Shown: positions 26,325 through 38,099 of the stretch, piece by piece
Layout: each line of letters starts with the position of its first letter
How positions within the stretch are numbered: position 1 is the stretch's first letter
NCBI GenBank assembly: GCA_006503535.1
Contig: QYRS01000011.1
Span: 1,302,001-1,366,000 of the forward strand
From: Arthrinium phaeospermum
Lineage: Eukaryota > Ascomycota > Sordariomycetes > Amphisphaeriales > Apiosporaceae
DNA length: 64,000 nucleotides
Direction of reading: 5' to 3'
Made by a program: the position numbers and the translations under genes
Notes under the pieces: generated by a model
Database searches by the model: none
The model's input: the letters and a program-made list of their open reading frames with translations, nothing else
Told to the model about the DNA's origin: nothing

Positions 26325-27890
26325 GTCCCAAGGGCGACCCCCCGAGGACGACGATCCCCCGAGGACCGAGGACGACGGCCCCCTCAAGGACCGAGGACGA
26401 CGGCCCCCTCAAGGACCGAGGACGACGGCCCCCTCGAGGAACGACACCTCGAGGGGGTCGTCGTTCCTCGAGGGGCTTCCGTCCTCGATCTTCGGGGGCT
26501 TCTATCCTCGATCCTCGGGGGCTTCCATCCTCTATCCTCGGGGGTCGCCGGACCTCAGTCCTCGGCGGGGTCGTCGTCCTCGGGGTCGTCGTCCTGGGTC
26601 GTCGTCCTCAAGGGGGTCGTCGATCTTCGAGGTCATCGATCCTCGGGGTCGTCGATCCTCGGGGGCCTCCGTCTTCTTCGATCCTCGGGGCCCTTCGTCC
26701 TTAGGGGTCGTCGTCCTCGGTCCTCGAGGGGGCCTCCGTCCTTGATCCTCAGGGGTCGTCGTCCTCGGTCCTCGAGGGGGCCTCCGTCCTCAATCTTTAA
26801 GGGCCATCGTTCTCGGGGGTCGTCGTCCTCGGTCCTCGAGGACGGAGGCCCCCCTTCGAAGACCGAGGCCCCCCTCGAGAACGAGGACCCCCTCGAGGAT
26901 GACGACCCCCTCGAGGACGACGACCTCCTCGAGGACTGAGGACGACGACCCCCGAGAACGACGGCCCCTGAGGATTAAGGACGGAGGCCCCCACGAGGAG
27001 GACCGAGGACGACGACCCTTAAGGATAAAGGGCCCTCGAACGACCCCTAAGGACGAAAAGCCCCGAGGATCGAGGACGAAAGCCCCCGAGGATCGACGAC
27101 CCCCTCGAGGGACGACGACCCCCCGAGGACGACCACGACACAAAGGCCAGCTGTCGAGCATCTCGAGGACCGAGGCCCCCCGAGGACCGAAGCCCCCCCG
27201 AGGACCGAAGCCCCCCCGAGGACCGAAGCCCCCCAGGACCGAAGCCCCCCGAGGAACGACGACCCCTCGAGGAACGACGACCCCTCGAGGAACGACGACC
27301 CCTTCGAGGAACGACGACCCCTTCGAGGACGGCGACCCCTTCGAGGACGGCGGCCCTCGAGGATCGAGGACCGAAGCCCCCCGAAGGACGACGACCCCCT
27401 CGAGGGATGACGACCCCCTCGAGGGATGACGACCCCCTCGAGGGACGACGACCCCCTCGAGGGACGACGGCCCCCGAGGATCGAGGACCGAAGCCCCCCC
27501 GAGGACCGAAGCCCCCCCGAGGACCGAAGCCCCCCGAGGAACGACGACCCCTTCGAGGAACGACGACCCCTTCGAGGAACGACGACCCCTTCGAGGAACG
27601 GCGACCCCTTCGAGGACGGCGACCCCTTCGAGGATCGAGGACCGAAGCCCCCCGAGGAACGACGACCCCCGAGGGACGACGACCCCTTCGAGGGACGACG
27701 ACCCCCGAGGACGGCGACCCCCGAGGACGGCGGCCCCCGAGGATCGAGGACCGAGGCCCCCCGAGGGACGACGATCCCCTCGAGGGACGACGACCCCCTC
27801 GAGGGATGACGACCCCCTCGAGGGACGAAGACCCCCTCGAGGAACGAAGACCCCCCGAGGGACGAAGACCCCCCGAGGACGACGACGACA
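26325..27890. repeat. GC-rich tandem array that switches orientation
   Basis: Composed of short degenerate modules such as GAGGACGACGACCCC, CCTCGAGGAACGACG and CCCCGAGGACCGAAG. Modules are in one orientation to about 26450, inverted (CGTCGTCCTCGGTCCTCG type) to about 26835, then in the first orientation to 27890. The phrase ACACAAAGGCCAGCTGTCGAGC occurs near 27139 and again near 27891, so a block of about 750 bp looks duplicated. All three minus frames and some plus frames stay open for hundreds of codons, which is compositional. Confidence 0.9.
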
Positions 27891-28335
27891 CAAAGGCCAG
27901 CTGTCGAGCATCTTGCGCCCGCCAGGATCGTGGGCCCCGCGACTGCCTCTGGGGGAGGACGCATCCTCCCTGGCAACGGGGTCCACGAAGCAAGGGCAAC
28001 CTCAAGGACAACGACACAAAGGTCGGCTGTCAAGCATCTTGCGCCAGCCAACATCGTGGACCCCGCGACTGCCTCTGGGGGAGGACGAATCCTCCCTGGC
28101 AACGGGGTCCACGATCTGGCGGCCGATGAATGAGGAAATGTTACGCCAGCCAAGATCGTGGGCCCCGTGGCTGCCTCTGGGGGAGGACGCATCCTCCCTG
28201 GCAACGGGGTCCACGATCTGGCGGCCGATGAATAAGGGAATGTTACGCCAGCCAAGATCGTGGGCCCCGTGTCTGCCTCTGGGGGAGGACGCATCCTCCC
28301 TGGCAACGGGGTCCACGATCTGGCGGCTGATGAGT
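27885..28335. repeat. Four copies of a 102-bp tandem repeat
   Basis: Copies begin near 27917, 28043, 28145 and 28247. The last three are spaced exactly 102 bp. The first is followed by about 24 extra bases carrying part of the preceding array. The unit includes GACTGCCTCTGGGGGAGGAC and ATCCTCCCTGGCAACGGGG. Because 102 is 34 codons, a minus-strand frame reads a regular 34-residue repeat (RQIVDPVAREDASSPRG core). Confidence 0.85.
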
Positions 28336-29794
28336 GAGGGAAGAAGGGAGAACGAAAAGCTAGTACAATTACCCCAGCTGCGAAACCTGTAACACGTGAG
28401 CACAAAAGAAAGGGGAGGGGGATGAACAGACCTTAGCCGGGGCGAAGAAGGGATCCCAGCAGCTTCACCATAGCCCCAAATACCCCATGGACTCGTCCGA
28501 GGATCGTAGCCCATGGCCCCCATCCCAACGTCCGAGGATCGCTTGGGGGAGGAGGTCTTGGTAGCAGGGTACGTGGGGTTAGGATCTGCCGCTAGGAGTC
28601 CCAAACTTCTCGAGTGTCGATATCGTGGGATGGGAGGTGTGGTGTTGTGAATTGGTAAAAAAAAAAAATGGAAGAAGGAATGGAGAGAAAGAGAGAGTGA
28701 GTGGGAGAGAGGGGGGTTTTTATATCTGTGGAAAATGGGCGGTGGAGCACAGCGGTGGACTCGTACAGTGCAATCGACCCGGCACAGAGAAAATTTACCG
28801 TCAGCCATCAGACTGGATAGGGGAGGCTGGCATCGGGGCTTTGACCAATGAGAACGTCGGACAGGAAGAGTATAGTTTGCGATAACAACCGATGAGCAAG
28901 TTTATTTGCTCAATCAGTGGAGCCCGAAATTCGAAACCACGGCTTGAAGCTCGTAAATTCGCTCATGTTCAGCATCTGGCCGTGTCGGCGCTGTAGGAGA
29001 CTGAAGTCGGCGCAGCCAGGCACCTAAGCGCGTGCGAGAGGTTTGTATCGGTATCTGAAAGTGACCAGCAGTAAGCAAATGAACAAGCTTGATTTCTCCC
29101 GAGATCAAGCCTACCTATGTACTCAAGTTGTGCCTGCATGTTTGTTGTCTTCGTGTGAATTAAAGCCTACAGATAAGAGTTATAGATAAAGTTGTCCAAA
29201 CCACTGGTTTGAGGTTGAGTACGGATTGCAGGACTGAGCAGGAGCAAGGAGCTGGAGGGCCCTGATAATGATATCTCGGGGGACAGTTCCAATGTTTTCG
29301 AGGGACAGTTTGTAACACCATGTCCAAAGATCCCAACCGCTTCTTAACTCTACTAGACCTAGTAGCAGTGTCTTGTTGTACAGTTCCCTCGATGCCTCGT
29401 TACAATGAAGGCTAGGTAAGATATATATTTGATAGGATGTTGCTTGGTAACTCTTAAGCTGGTAACCTATAATAATCTTCGCTTCCATATAGTATATATG
29501 TTGCACTCAACTTGCCGCTGCCCAGCTCAATCGAGGATCAGGATGATGGATTGATGTGCTTGACCTGCTCAAAACTTAGCTGAAACCAAGGCGATCTGCT
29601 TGCCGGAATTCGACAAGGGTTTGGGCGTTCCTTCCTTTTTAATATGTTGGCAATCCCCCTTTCCTCAGGCTAAGCGCTCATTACGTAACAATACCATAGA
29701 CCGAGAGTTGCCCCCGTCAACAACTTGGTGAGAATCAAAACTGCGATTTAACATCTCCGTTGAAACAAGTCCTTATCGTCCTCTCACGTACTTG
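28336..29794. other. Intergenic with a promoter-like stretch on the minus strand
   Basis: TATAAAAA at 28724-28717 (minus) is followed by a CT-rich run and then by ATGs at 28523 and 28514 that read into the 102-bp repeat. I do not call this a gene. The rest, 28850-29794, shows no coding sequence. Confidence 0.4.
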
Positions 29795-31837
29795 TCAACG
29801 CCCAGACGAAGCGGCAATTTCAGGCAGACTAGCCATCGCTTCTACATTTCGTAGACCACTGGTCGCACGAGAGGTATTGGGCATTCTCAAGATTTGGTCT
29901 TCCCGAAACAAGTCGTCCAGAAGGTCTGCGGAGGTGGTGCTGGTGCATAGAATCTTGAGCTTGGATTTCCCCGGTATTTCAGCCGGTAGTCGCGACAGAA
30001 ACCCAACAACATCGATCAGTTCACCCCTCATAGAAGGATGCAGAAACGAGTCAACCCCCTCCAATATCACGAAGACGATGACGTTGCTCGAGAGATGACT
30101 GATAAGGCTTTCGAAGGCCGCGCATACCTTCTCAGTTTCACCACTTCCCGTCGTTGCAAGACCGTTCTCTAATCTCGAGCTTGAGAACTCCTGATAATGA
30201 TCAACGAGCTGCAGCAGTAACATCCAGATCAGAGCATTCGGATGCCCGAGCCTGTCGCGTCGCGAGGTACTGTGTTCGCTGCAGAAGAACGCAAGAGGAA
30301 CGACGCGAATACTTGCCTCGGCAGGATTCAAGTGCATCCTGCTGGCCATCTCCGTGACTTGGGCGGCGACGAAGGCGATCTCTCTATTTTGCGGCGTATC
30401 GGAATGACCCTGTACGAATAGAACGGACGACTCATCGATCGAGAGCCACGCTCGGAACTGTGGGTGGCTATGCAGCTCCACCACGCGGTCTTCATCAAGC
30501 TCTTGCCTGGAACCCGGTCGAAGGCGGAGGATGTGGCCGACATCCTGCTCGATCAGGGCCGGCTCGTACTCTGCATCTCTCAGGAATGTGTCGCGTAGTT
30601 CCGCAGCACTGCGCCTTCTCGCTCTCTTACGGGCCTGGGAAGAGTCGGGCTCCAGCAAGGCGGTCAATGTATCTGGATCCAATTGATCAGCACTGACACG
30701 AAACCTCGTTGGGTAGGTAACTGGAAATTCTACCCACATGATTGATGAGCCTGCTGCAAGAACTGTGTAAATGACTCCAACACCTCACACCGGGCACGTA
30801 TCACGCTAACATCTTCTCGCGTCCGGTACAGTTCGTAGGCCATCCAGTGCTGGAGCTCAATCGAGTCGTTGTGGCGCTGATTCTGAAGCCACAGAGCGTG
30901 CTTCTCGAACCGCGATGCTGCCCGCTGCACATTGGCCTGTTTCATCTTGAGGGCCTCGGCAAACCCTTGAGGCTGCACAAGCATCTTCATAGAGGTGGCT
31001 GTTTGTGGCTTCATCAGCTACCCTTGATTATTTTTTCAATCAAGGAAGATGGAGATGGGAATCGCCAACGTACCCACGGGATTCTTCGCAAACCAACTCA
31101 GTATACATTCCAGAAGCTCAAAAGGGCAGCGTAGAGCGCCGCGTTCCTCCGATGAAGGTCTTCGTCCTGTTTGTCAAGCCGGATGTAGGCCGCATGGTCG
31201 TTGATTGTAAACGGCAGATCTTCAATGGCTCGGTATACATCCTCTCGATAATTGCTTGAGGACTGAAGCGCGGTGAATATCATCTTGAGACCCCCGCACA
31301 GCACAGCACCACCTGGGAAGTCTTGGGGCACGAGATTCGTGAAGTTCAGACCGATATTCGCACGCTGGCAGAGAGCTCGAAATGCAGACTTCATCTTGCC
31401 CGCGAAACCGGATGTGTCCTTGTCCTTTGTCGCGAGGCGCTCGAGCGAGTCGCATGCCGCCAACATTGCCGTGTCCACTTCATCCCAGGTGTGCACATCG
31501 GTGATGCTGAGAAGCTGAAGGGACCGCTTCCTGGAGTATTTGTTTGCCGTTGTGATCAGTTCGCCTGCAGCCTTGAAGCATGGTGCGTAAAGTTCATTAC
31601 AGGTGGCATCGCTGTAGACGAAGGGTCAACTGTGTCGTCGGGAACTAAGAAGCATCGGAAGTCTTACCCATCGTCTGTTTCGGCCGGCTGAGTATGAGAA
31701 CTTGTAATCGATGCACTCTGGAATATGACACCGGATCGAGGGGTGGCGTTCAAAGCAGGATGTCGGTGGCCTTCGAGCCCAACCACAATAAACTCAGGCA
31801 CTTCAGGATGAGGCTCAGCGGCCGCTTCGGGACCCAT
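29795..31837 (-). CDS. Fungal NTPase-like (DUF7708-type N-terminus) protein, reading frame broken
   Basis: Resembles the large fungal family with an N-terminal DUF7708-like helical region followed by a degraded NACHT/STAND-like region. Exon 1 (31837-31668) and exon 2 (from 31611) join in phase 2 and give a convincing start: GDATCNELYAPCFKAAGEL, then GGAVLCGGLKMIFTALQ and a YAALL segment. From 31120 the family-like text (ECILSWFAKNP) sits one base out of frame. A 60-nt intron (31077-31018) leads to KMKQANVQRAASRFEKHALW, which is coiled-coil-like. Near 30740 the frame shifts again into MWVEFPVTYPTRFRVS, running to 29795. The latter part has SVLFVQG where a P-loop would stand but no GKS/T, so ATP binding is doubtful. 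Either a pseudogene or a gene with assembly indels. Confidence 0.65.
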
Positions 31838-32222
31838 GACGGTTCACGAGATAATAAGTCTTGACAGTTCCATTGATCTGTGGCCTCACGCTATGCTCTC
31901 TTTTGAAGGGGTGGATTGCTTTTCCGCCCCCAATGTGCCAAGTAGGCGGCGACCCCAGCAAAACCGCCCCAAAATCGCATGCGAGGTCATCATTGGAGGG
32001 ATGGTGCCACTAATGCAGCTTACAATATTATGTGTATAAATAAATATATACCCTGGTAGTTGAATGGACACACCGTAATATTGGAAGGTGGGCGGGGGTG
32101 CATCTGTGAAACGTTGTCAGATTCAGCCGCAGAACTCGAGCGGGCTTCGAGGGACAATGTTTTCCTGTACACTCGAACCCCGCCCGCTTGCCCCGTCAAA
32201 TAACTCTTAAATTTATGTTTCC
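31838..32222. promoter_or_regulatory. Shared promoter of the NTPase-like/AAA gene pair
   Basis: Only 385 bp separate two diverging start codons. An AT element, TATAAATAAATATATA (32034-32049), lies about 175-200 nt from each ATG and reads as TATA-like on both strands, so it could serve both genes. Confidence 0.5.
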
Positions 32223-35200
32223 ATGGCAGACATGCAGACTGAGTCGCAATATCCGAGTTTCTTGCCCGAAGTGGCAGCGACTCACGAGGCGCCTGCGCCA
32301 GGGCATGAGCAGGGGCAAGTTCCTGAGACGGTGACTGATTCCGAGACCAAAGTTGAGGCTGAGGAATGCCTCAACCACCAAGGCTCGACCAAGGGATCTC
32401 GGAGCTCAAGTCCGACTTCCACTGCACCCGAATTCGTAAATACACGTCAATCTGTCCGATCCGATCACTCCAGCGAGGGATCATCTAATCCACCCTCACC
32501 AGTGATAAGGTATGTGTCATCCCCAACGAGATAGTGCCCAAGGCACCCGAAGCTTATCAAGCAGTGAAGGCCGCAATGGATGACTCGCGAGCCGGAGATC
32601 AGAAAACTCAGAGGCACCGACTGGATCAGCGCATATGAGCAAGAGCCATTCGATCCGAATCTTGGCCACTTTGTTGTTTTATATGCTTTCTATGACAAAG
32701 AAGCAGGCGCGCCGGGTCCGAGTAGTAAACTGGACGGGAGGGGTAGCAACACGATTGATGAGGAAGCAACGGAAGACGACGAGCCAATGAAAATCATCAT
32801 AGAGTCGTCCTACGTATTGAACGAGCTCAAGGAGGTGACTGGGATAGCTTCCGCATACCGCCAGTGCATGTGAGTACAATCTTCGTTTATCGGCCGACGC
32901 GGCAGATCAGCTGACATCAACGGGTTGACCAGACTGAAACCTCCTTTCAAGGCATGCTCGACCCTTGGTCCTTAGATCATGAGCTGTCCCGCTTGCTAAC
33001 ACAGTATAGATCCTAACACAGTATTGGTCGCATATCAAGCGACACTTGGGCCGGCTAAAAGAGGAAGCCTCAAGAATCCCAAGTCCTGCTGGCTTGCGAG
33101 ATGAAGTGGATGCTTCCGACTCTTCTATACCAGAGCAAGCATTGGACGAAACACGGGGAGGATACCACCCCGAAGTCATTGGACCTGGCGATGGCAGAGC
33201 GCCCGCTCCGATAGGAGTTCGATCTCCCCCTCCTACCCTAACACCTCACGAGAGGGACTTCGTCCTAAATGACGAGGAACGTCTCCGGAAACGAGTCGCG
33301 CATCTAGAAATGCTCGTAGAGTTTGGAGAGAAAGCTCTGAAGCGGCACCTAGACCTCCGTGCTCAGATACAAGACGCCACGCTGCAGCGAATCGCTTTCG
33401 CTGATTTATGGCACCTGTACAACCCTGGAGACCTGCTTTTGGCGAATGAGCGTGGGAATCCGCAGCTCTATATGGTCTACAATGTGACTGGCGGTCAACC
33501 TCGTCTGAGAAACCCAACCGAGTACGAAATTAGTAACCGTAGGGTCAAAGTTGTGCGAGCCTCTCGTCGCATAGGCCGTCGTGGACCAAGGCGTGGATGG
33601 TACGACGCCGCCGATGGTTCCGGCTCCTACACGAGCTCGTCATCCGACGGGTATGGTACTACGATGCACGGTGCCATGATCGGCACGTTTACGCCCTTTA
33701 TCATCGACTGCTACGCTCTGGATTTGGACAGTACGGGGGTTGGCGCCCTTTGCTCTCGCAAGCATATCAGGAAGTATCTCGGCCTCAAGAGCGTCTCCGA
33801 TTTGCCGCTCTACCCACTGAAGTTTCATAAGGATGCCCAATCCATCTTGGATAGATTGAGGGACCGGGGTCGCAAGTTCATCACTTGCACGGGCCACCGA
33901 CGCTACGACGGAGTCACCTACGATACGCGAGGTATTGTCAGCCGCGAGCGCCTGCAAGGCGAGATCTATGTTGATACAGACGAGTATGCTCGCAGCAGAT
34001 CGAGATTTCTACGAACCAAGCTGTGCCTAGTCAAGAGGACTAGCCCAGTGCCCGCCGAAGTAGAGGAAGGCCAACCCAATAGACCCGACTTCTATGTACA
34101 CCACGACCACGCTGTGGACCAACGAAAGAGCGATGTGTTCATAGAGAAGAATCCTGATGCACAGGAGCTCATGACCCGAGAGGAAATGCTCCTCATGCCG
34201 GAGAAGCTGCAGCTGATGCAGCATAGCCTTCAGGCGTTCTCTTTCAAGTCGCGATCGTGGGGTACGTCAATCCATTGCAGAGCTGATTGTTGGTTTAGTT
34301 CGTGCAGCTAACACACGGTCGCCAACATGGTTTAGTCAATATCGAGATCGACAACGTTGAGACCATAGACAAGAGCCGGGCAGCCCGCGAAAGCGGCTTT
34401 CAGGACTTATCCATCCCATCGAAATACCGGAAGCTGCTGATATCACTCGTGGACAACCATGCCCTACGCGATGATAATGCAGATGACCATGCGAGGATGA
34501 ACCCCAAACCATCCACGCAGCTCGACCTTGTCCGTGGCAAAGGCCTCGGTCTCATCATTCTCTTGCATGGCCCTCCTGGGTCCGGCAAGACAAGCACAGC
34601 AGAAACCATAGCCGCTCATACCGGAAGGCCACTCTATGCCATCACGTGCGGTGATCTAGGAGAGTCACTTGAGGACATCGAGACCCGTTTGGACGTACAC
34701 AGCAAGCGAGCGGACAAGTGGGGCGCAGTTCTCCTCCTGGACGAAGCTGACGTCTTCCTGATGAAACGGGATTGGAAGGATACACATCGCAATGCCATGG
34801 TCTCAAGTAAGTCACAAGCAACCCCTTTACAGTGTTTGCCTGCCGGATCTCCCATGGTCTGGCCAGAAGCATCGCATGACTCACCAGTGTGCGTGTGCGA
34901 GGACAGTCTTCCTTCGAACTCTCGAGTATTATCAAGGAATCCTATTCCTGACGACAAACCGTGTGGGTGTCATCGATGAGGCCTTCAAGTCGCGAATCCA
35001 CGTGTCACTGCGATACCCCAGAATCAAATTGAAGTCAACGTTGGAAATCTGGAAGAGCACAATGAACCGAATCGAGCGCGACAACGAACGGCAGGACATA
35101 AAAGTAGGGTTTGACCGGGAAGAGCTGCTCGAGTTCGCCGAAGAACACTTCGAGGCGCGCGCGAACATGGACGGGTCAACGTGGAACGGGCGACAGATTC

Positions 35201-35730
35201 GCAACGCCTTCCAGACGGCCATCGCGCTGGGCCAGTACGACCGCATCGCCAAGATCCAGAAAAGGGGCCTCACGCCCGAAGAAGCCTTCCTGTCGGGCAA
35301 GAAGAAGTGGCGCATCGTCAAACTCACGCGCAAGAACCTCGAGACCCTGGCCGAAACGGCCCGCGACTTCGACAAATACCTCAAGTCGGTGCACCGCCGG
35401 TCCGACGGCGAGCTGGCCCGCGCCGAGGATCTCCGCGACGATGACTTCAGTGAATTGGATGACGAGCTCGTCGGGAGTAGGTCGTTCCTGTCGGCAGGCT
35501 CGGCTGCGAAGTTGAAGAAAGGGTTAGCTGGCGGAGGAAGGAAGGCGGGCAAGAAGGTTGATTCGAGATCGCCTCTTGGCTCAGGATCCAAGGGGAAGAA
35601 CAAGCAAGCCAGACATCACTCGGACAGTGAGACAGATAGCGAGAGCGATATCGAAGCTTCAACAGCTCGAGATGGGGGAAGGGCCAAGTCGGAATCCGAG
35701 TCAGCCAGCGAGGACGAGAGTGACGACTAG
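32223..35730 (+). CDS. AAA-family ATPase with fungal DUF7025-like N-terminal region
   Basis: A large (about 1,000 residues) AAA+ ATPase of a type expanded in filamentous fungi. Exons I can place: 32223-32509, 32603-32869, a segment ending 34261, 34336-34806 and 34907-35730. The join between 32870 and 33021 is unresolved: LKPPFKA from 32933 and QYWSHIKRHLG from 33019 belong but no clean splice links them. The N-terminus is Ser/Pro-rich. The middle holds the receptor-like DUF7025 region (LWHLYNPGDLLLANERG). The AAA module shows Walker A GPPGSGKT, Walker B LLLDEADVF, sensor 1 LFLTTN and the arginine-finger segment AFKSRIHVSLRYP. The tail is Lys-rich, then Ser/Asp/Glu-rich. Substrate unknown; it is head-to-head with the NTPase-like gene. 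Confidence 0.88.
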
Positions 35731-36025
35731 GGTCCAGGAGAGGCCAAGGATCAATCATGCAACGGAGCGCAACATGCCAGGTCATGACCTGAGTCTCCCA
35801 AGAATCTACAGTTACGAGCCTACCAGACAATTGATGTCTTAGGCCGTAATAATTTGTTACTAGGGAGGAATGTCTTGTCTAGCCCCTAGCATCATAACAG
35901 GAACACATCCCTTTTCCCACGTGAGCCTAAGACTATGAATTAGAATGGCAACAACCTCGATTTTTCATGAAAATCGTTGACCTTCGATCTTCTATGTCCA
36001 TTGGCATTGCTAGGCCACAGCCACG

Positions 36026-37449
36026 ATGTTTACGGGCTATTGGTTCTTCTGCTGCGGCATACTCCTTTTGATCGGTAGCGACAGCGTTATCGCGACTTTC
36101 AGTGCCGCGGCAAAAACTAACGTCGCTGTATACTATGTAAGTGCTACTGGTCATATGCTTGTGAATATATGCCTAACCAAGTTTATCTAGGGTCAAGGGC
36201 CAAACCAGAAGCCCCTTAGCACGTACTGCGCCGACGACAGCATCGACATTATAGTCCTGTCCTTCGTGCACCTTTTCCCTCAGCAAGCCAACGGATTTCC
36301 AGGCATTGACTTTGGCAACCAATGCTATGCCGAGACTTTCCCAGGGCCAGGCTACAATGGCAAGAATACACCTTCTAACAACCGACTGCTGAAATGCCCG
36401 AACCTACAGCGCGATCTCTACACGTGTCGCCAAACTAGCACGAAGAAAATCATCCTATCCTTGGGCGGCGGAACAGGCGGCTATCAGCTGAATGGGGCCT
36501 CCGATGGCAGCAACTTCGCAACTCAGCTCTGGTCCATGTTTGGGCCGCGCCAAGACGCTTGGGTGCAACGAGGTTTTCCGCGGCCGTTCGACTACAACAA
36601 CATCGGCTTCTCTGTCGACGGGTTCGACCTGGACATTGAACATGCTTCGACCGACGCATCGGCAGGCTACAAGGCACTGGTGACGAAGCTCCGCTCTCTC
36701 TACGCCACTGTGCCAGGGACGTTCTACCTCACGGCCTCGCCGCAGTGCGTCGTCCCGGACGCGAATATGAAAGACATGCTGGCGGCCACCACCTTTGACA
36801 TGATCTTCGTCCAGTTCTACAACACGCCGCAGTGCTCCGCCCGCCGCTGGGCGGACGCGAACCCGAAGTATCAGCCGGGCAACACGTTTGACGCGGCGGG
36901 GTTCACGTACGACGCCTGGAGCACCTGGCTGGCGGGGACGTACAGCAAGAATGCCCGGGTCTACATTGGCCTGCCGGGATCGGCCAAGGCGGCCAACCCG
37001 GGCAACGACTTGTCCGTCGCGCAGGCTTCCAACATCGCCAACGCCTACTACTGCCGAGCCAATTTCGGCGGCATGGCCATCTGGGAGGCGACGTACGCGA
37101 GTGCTAATGTGGCGAACGGGAAGAACTTTTACCAGAATCTGAAGGCGGCGCTGAATGTGGCTTCCAAAGACACAAGACAGAAGTGCTCGGTACGTCGTTG
37201 ATCATCTCATAGGTCCGGGCATTTTAGACCTGGTTCGTCAAGCACGGAGGCTAACTACCCATTCTTTGTCTGTTTCCCTAGAGCGCTGCGTCTCCGTCTC
37301 TCCCCCCGTCAAAGGACGGGCGCTGTGGGAAAGGCTTTGGGACCACGTGCGGGTCGGCGGCGTGCTGTAGCAACTACGGCTGGTGTGGGACGTCGCCCGA
37401 GACTTACTGCGGCGCTGGGTGTCAAGCGGGATTCGGCAAGTGCACGTAG
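36026..37449 (+). CDS. Class III chitinase (GH18) with C-terminal chitin-binding domain (CBM18)
   Basis: A secreted endochitinase of 425 residues. Exons 36026-36136, 36191-37189 and 37282-37449 join in phase 0. The signal peptide is MFTGYWFFCCGILLLIG. The GH18 barrel begins NVAVYYGQG, with its first strand rebuilt across intron 1. The catalytic signature DGFDLDIE is complete, with acid Glu187. SLGGG in strand 3 and the late QFYNTPQC segment are typical of plant-like class III enzymes in fungi. A short Ser/Pro linker encoded at the start of exon 3 leads to a hevein-type module with eight Cys (CGKGFGTTCGSAACCSNYGW onward). Likely role: remodelling of its own wall or attack on other fungi. The third intron junction adds the CBM18, so missing it would truncate the protein. 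Confidence 0.95.
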
Positions 37450-38099
37450 GTGGCCATAATAGAATAGACTTGCTACGTAGTGGATTGAATATGGAAATCA
37501 ACGGTGCTCTTCTCTTCATAACCCGTTAGACATGCGACAGAGAACAGATATGTGGTCGATTGATGTACAAGAAGGGACCGTGGACAGCAGACCATTTCAT
37601 GAGCACTTGACACTGGTTGCCCCTGACGTTGGCAGATGGACGGAAGGTACCATTTTCAAGAGAATCTCGGTGCTGATCGTACCTGTGCCAGTAGGAAGAC
37701 CCCTAAAATTAGCTCCTAGGATTGAACAAAACCCCACTGAATGGAATGTGGGACACCGGGGGAAATGGGGCGCTGTGCACGGGCTGGGCTTGGCCTGGGC
37801 CTGGCGGATTAACGTTAAAGCGTCTTTGGGCCAGCACCCGACATGGGGGATGCTGAGCTTCCAAAATGTGGCCTCAATTGATCGAGGTCACTGATAGGAC
37901 AGCTCTGATTCGCCTGTGGAAACCGCCCGAGGAAACGGAGATTGTCTGTCTACTTCACATTCGATACCCATCTAACACCATCACGACCACGTATTCAATT
38001 CCATCTTTCGTTCCTTGATAATCTTCTTTTTTCTGTAGCCAAACATCAACCACAGCTACGTGTTCTCCTGTTGCCGTCCTCTTCTAGCTCACTCCCACA
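37450..38099. other. Intergenic: chitinase 3' flank and sbh1 promoter
   Basis: No gene seen. 37930-38099 is CT-rich and leads into the Sec61-beta start. Confidence 0.5.

Noticed and set aside
26790..28405. Three long overlapping open frames on the minus strand (332-452 codons) and several on the plus strand
   Set aside because: All frames are open at once over a short-module GC-rich array; the translation is Gly/Arg/Ser or Pro repeat with no fold.
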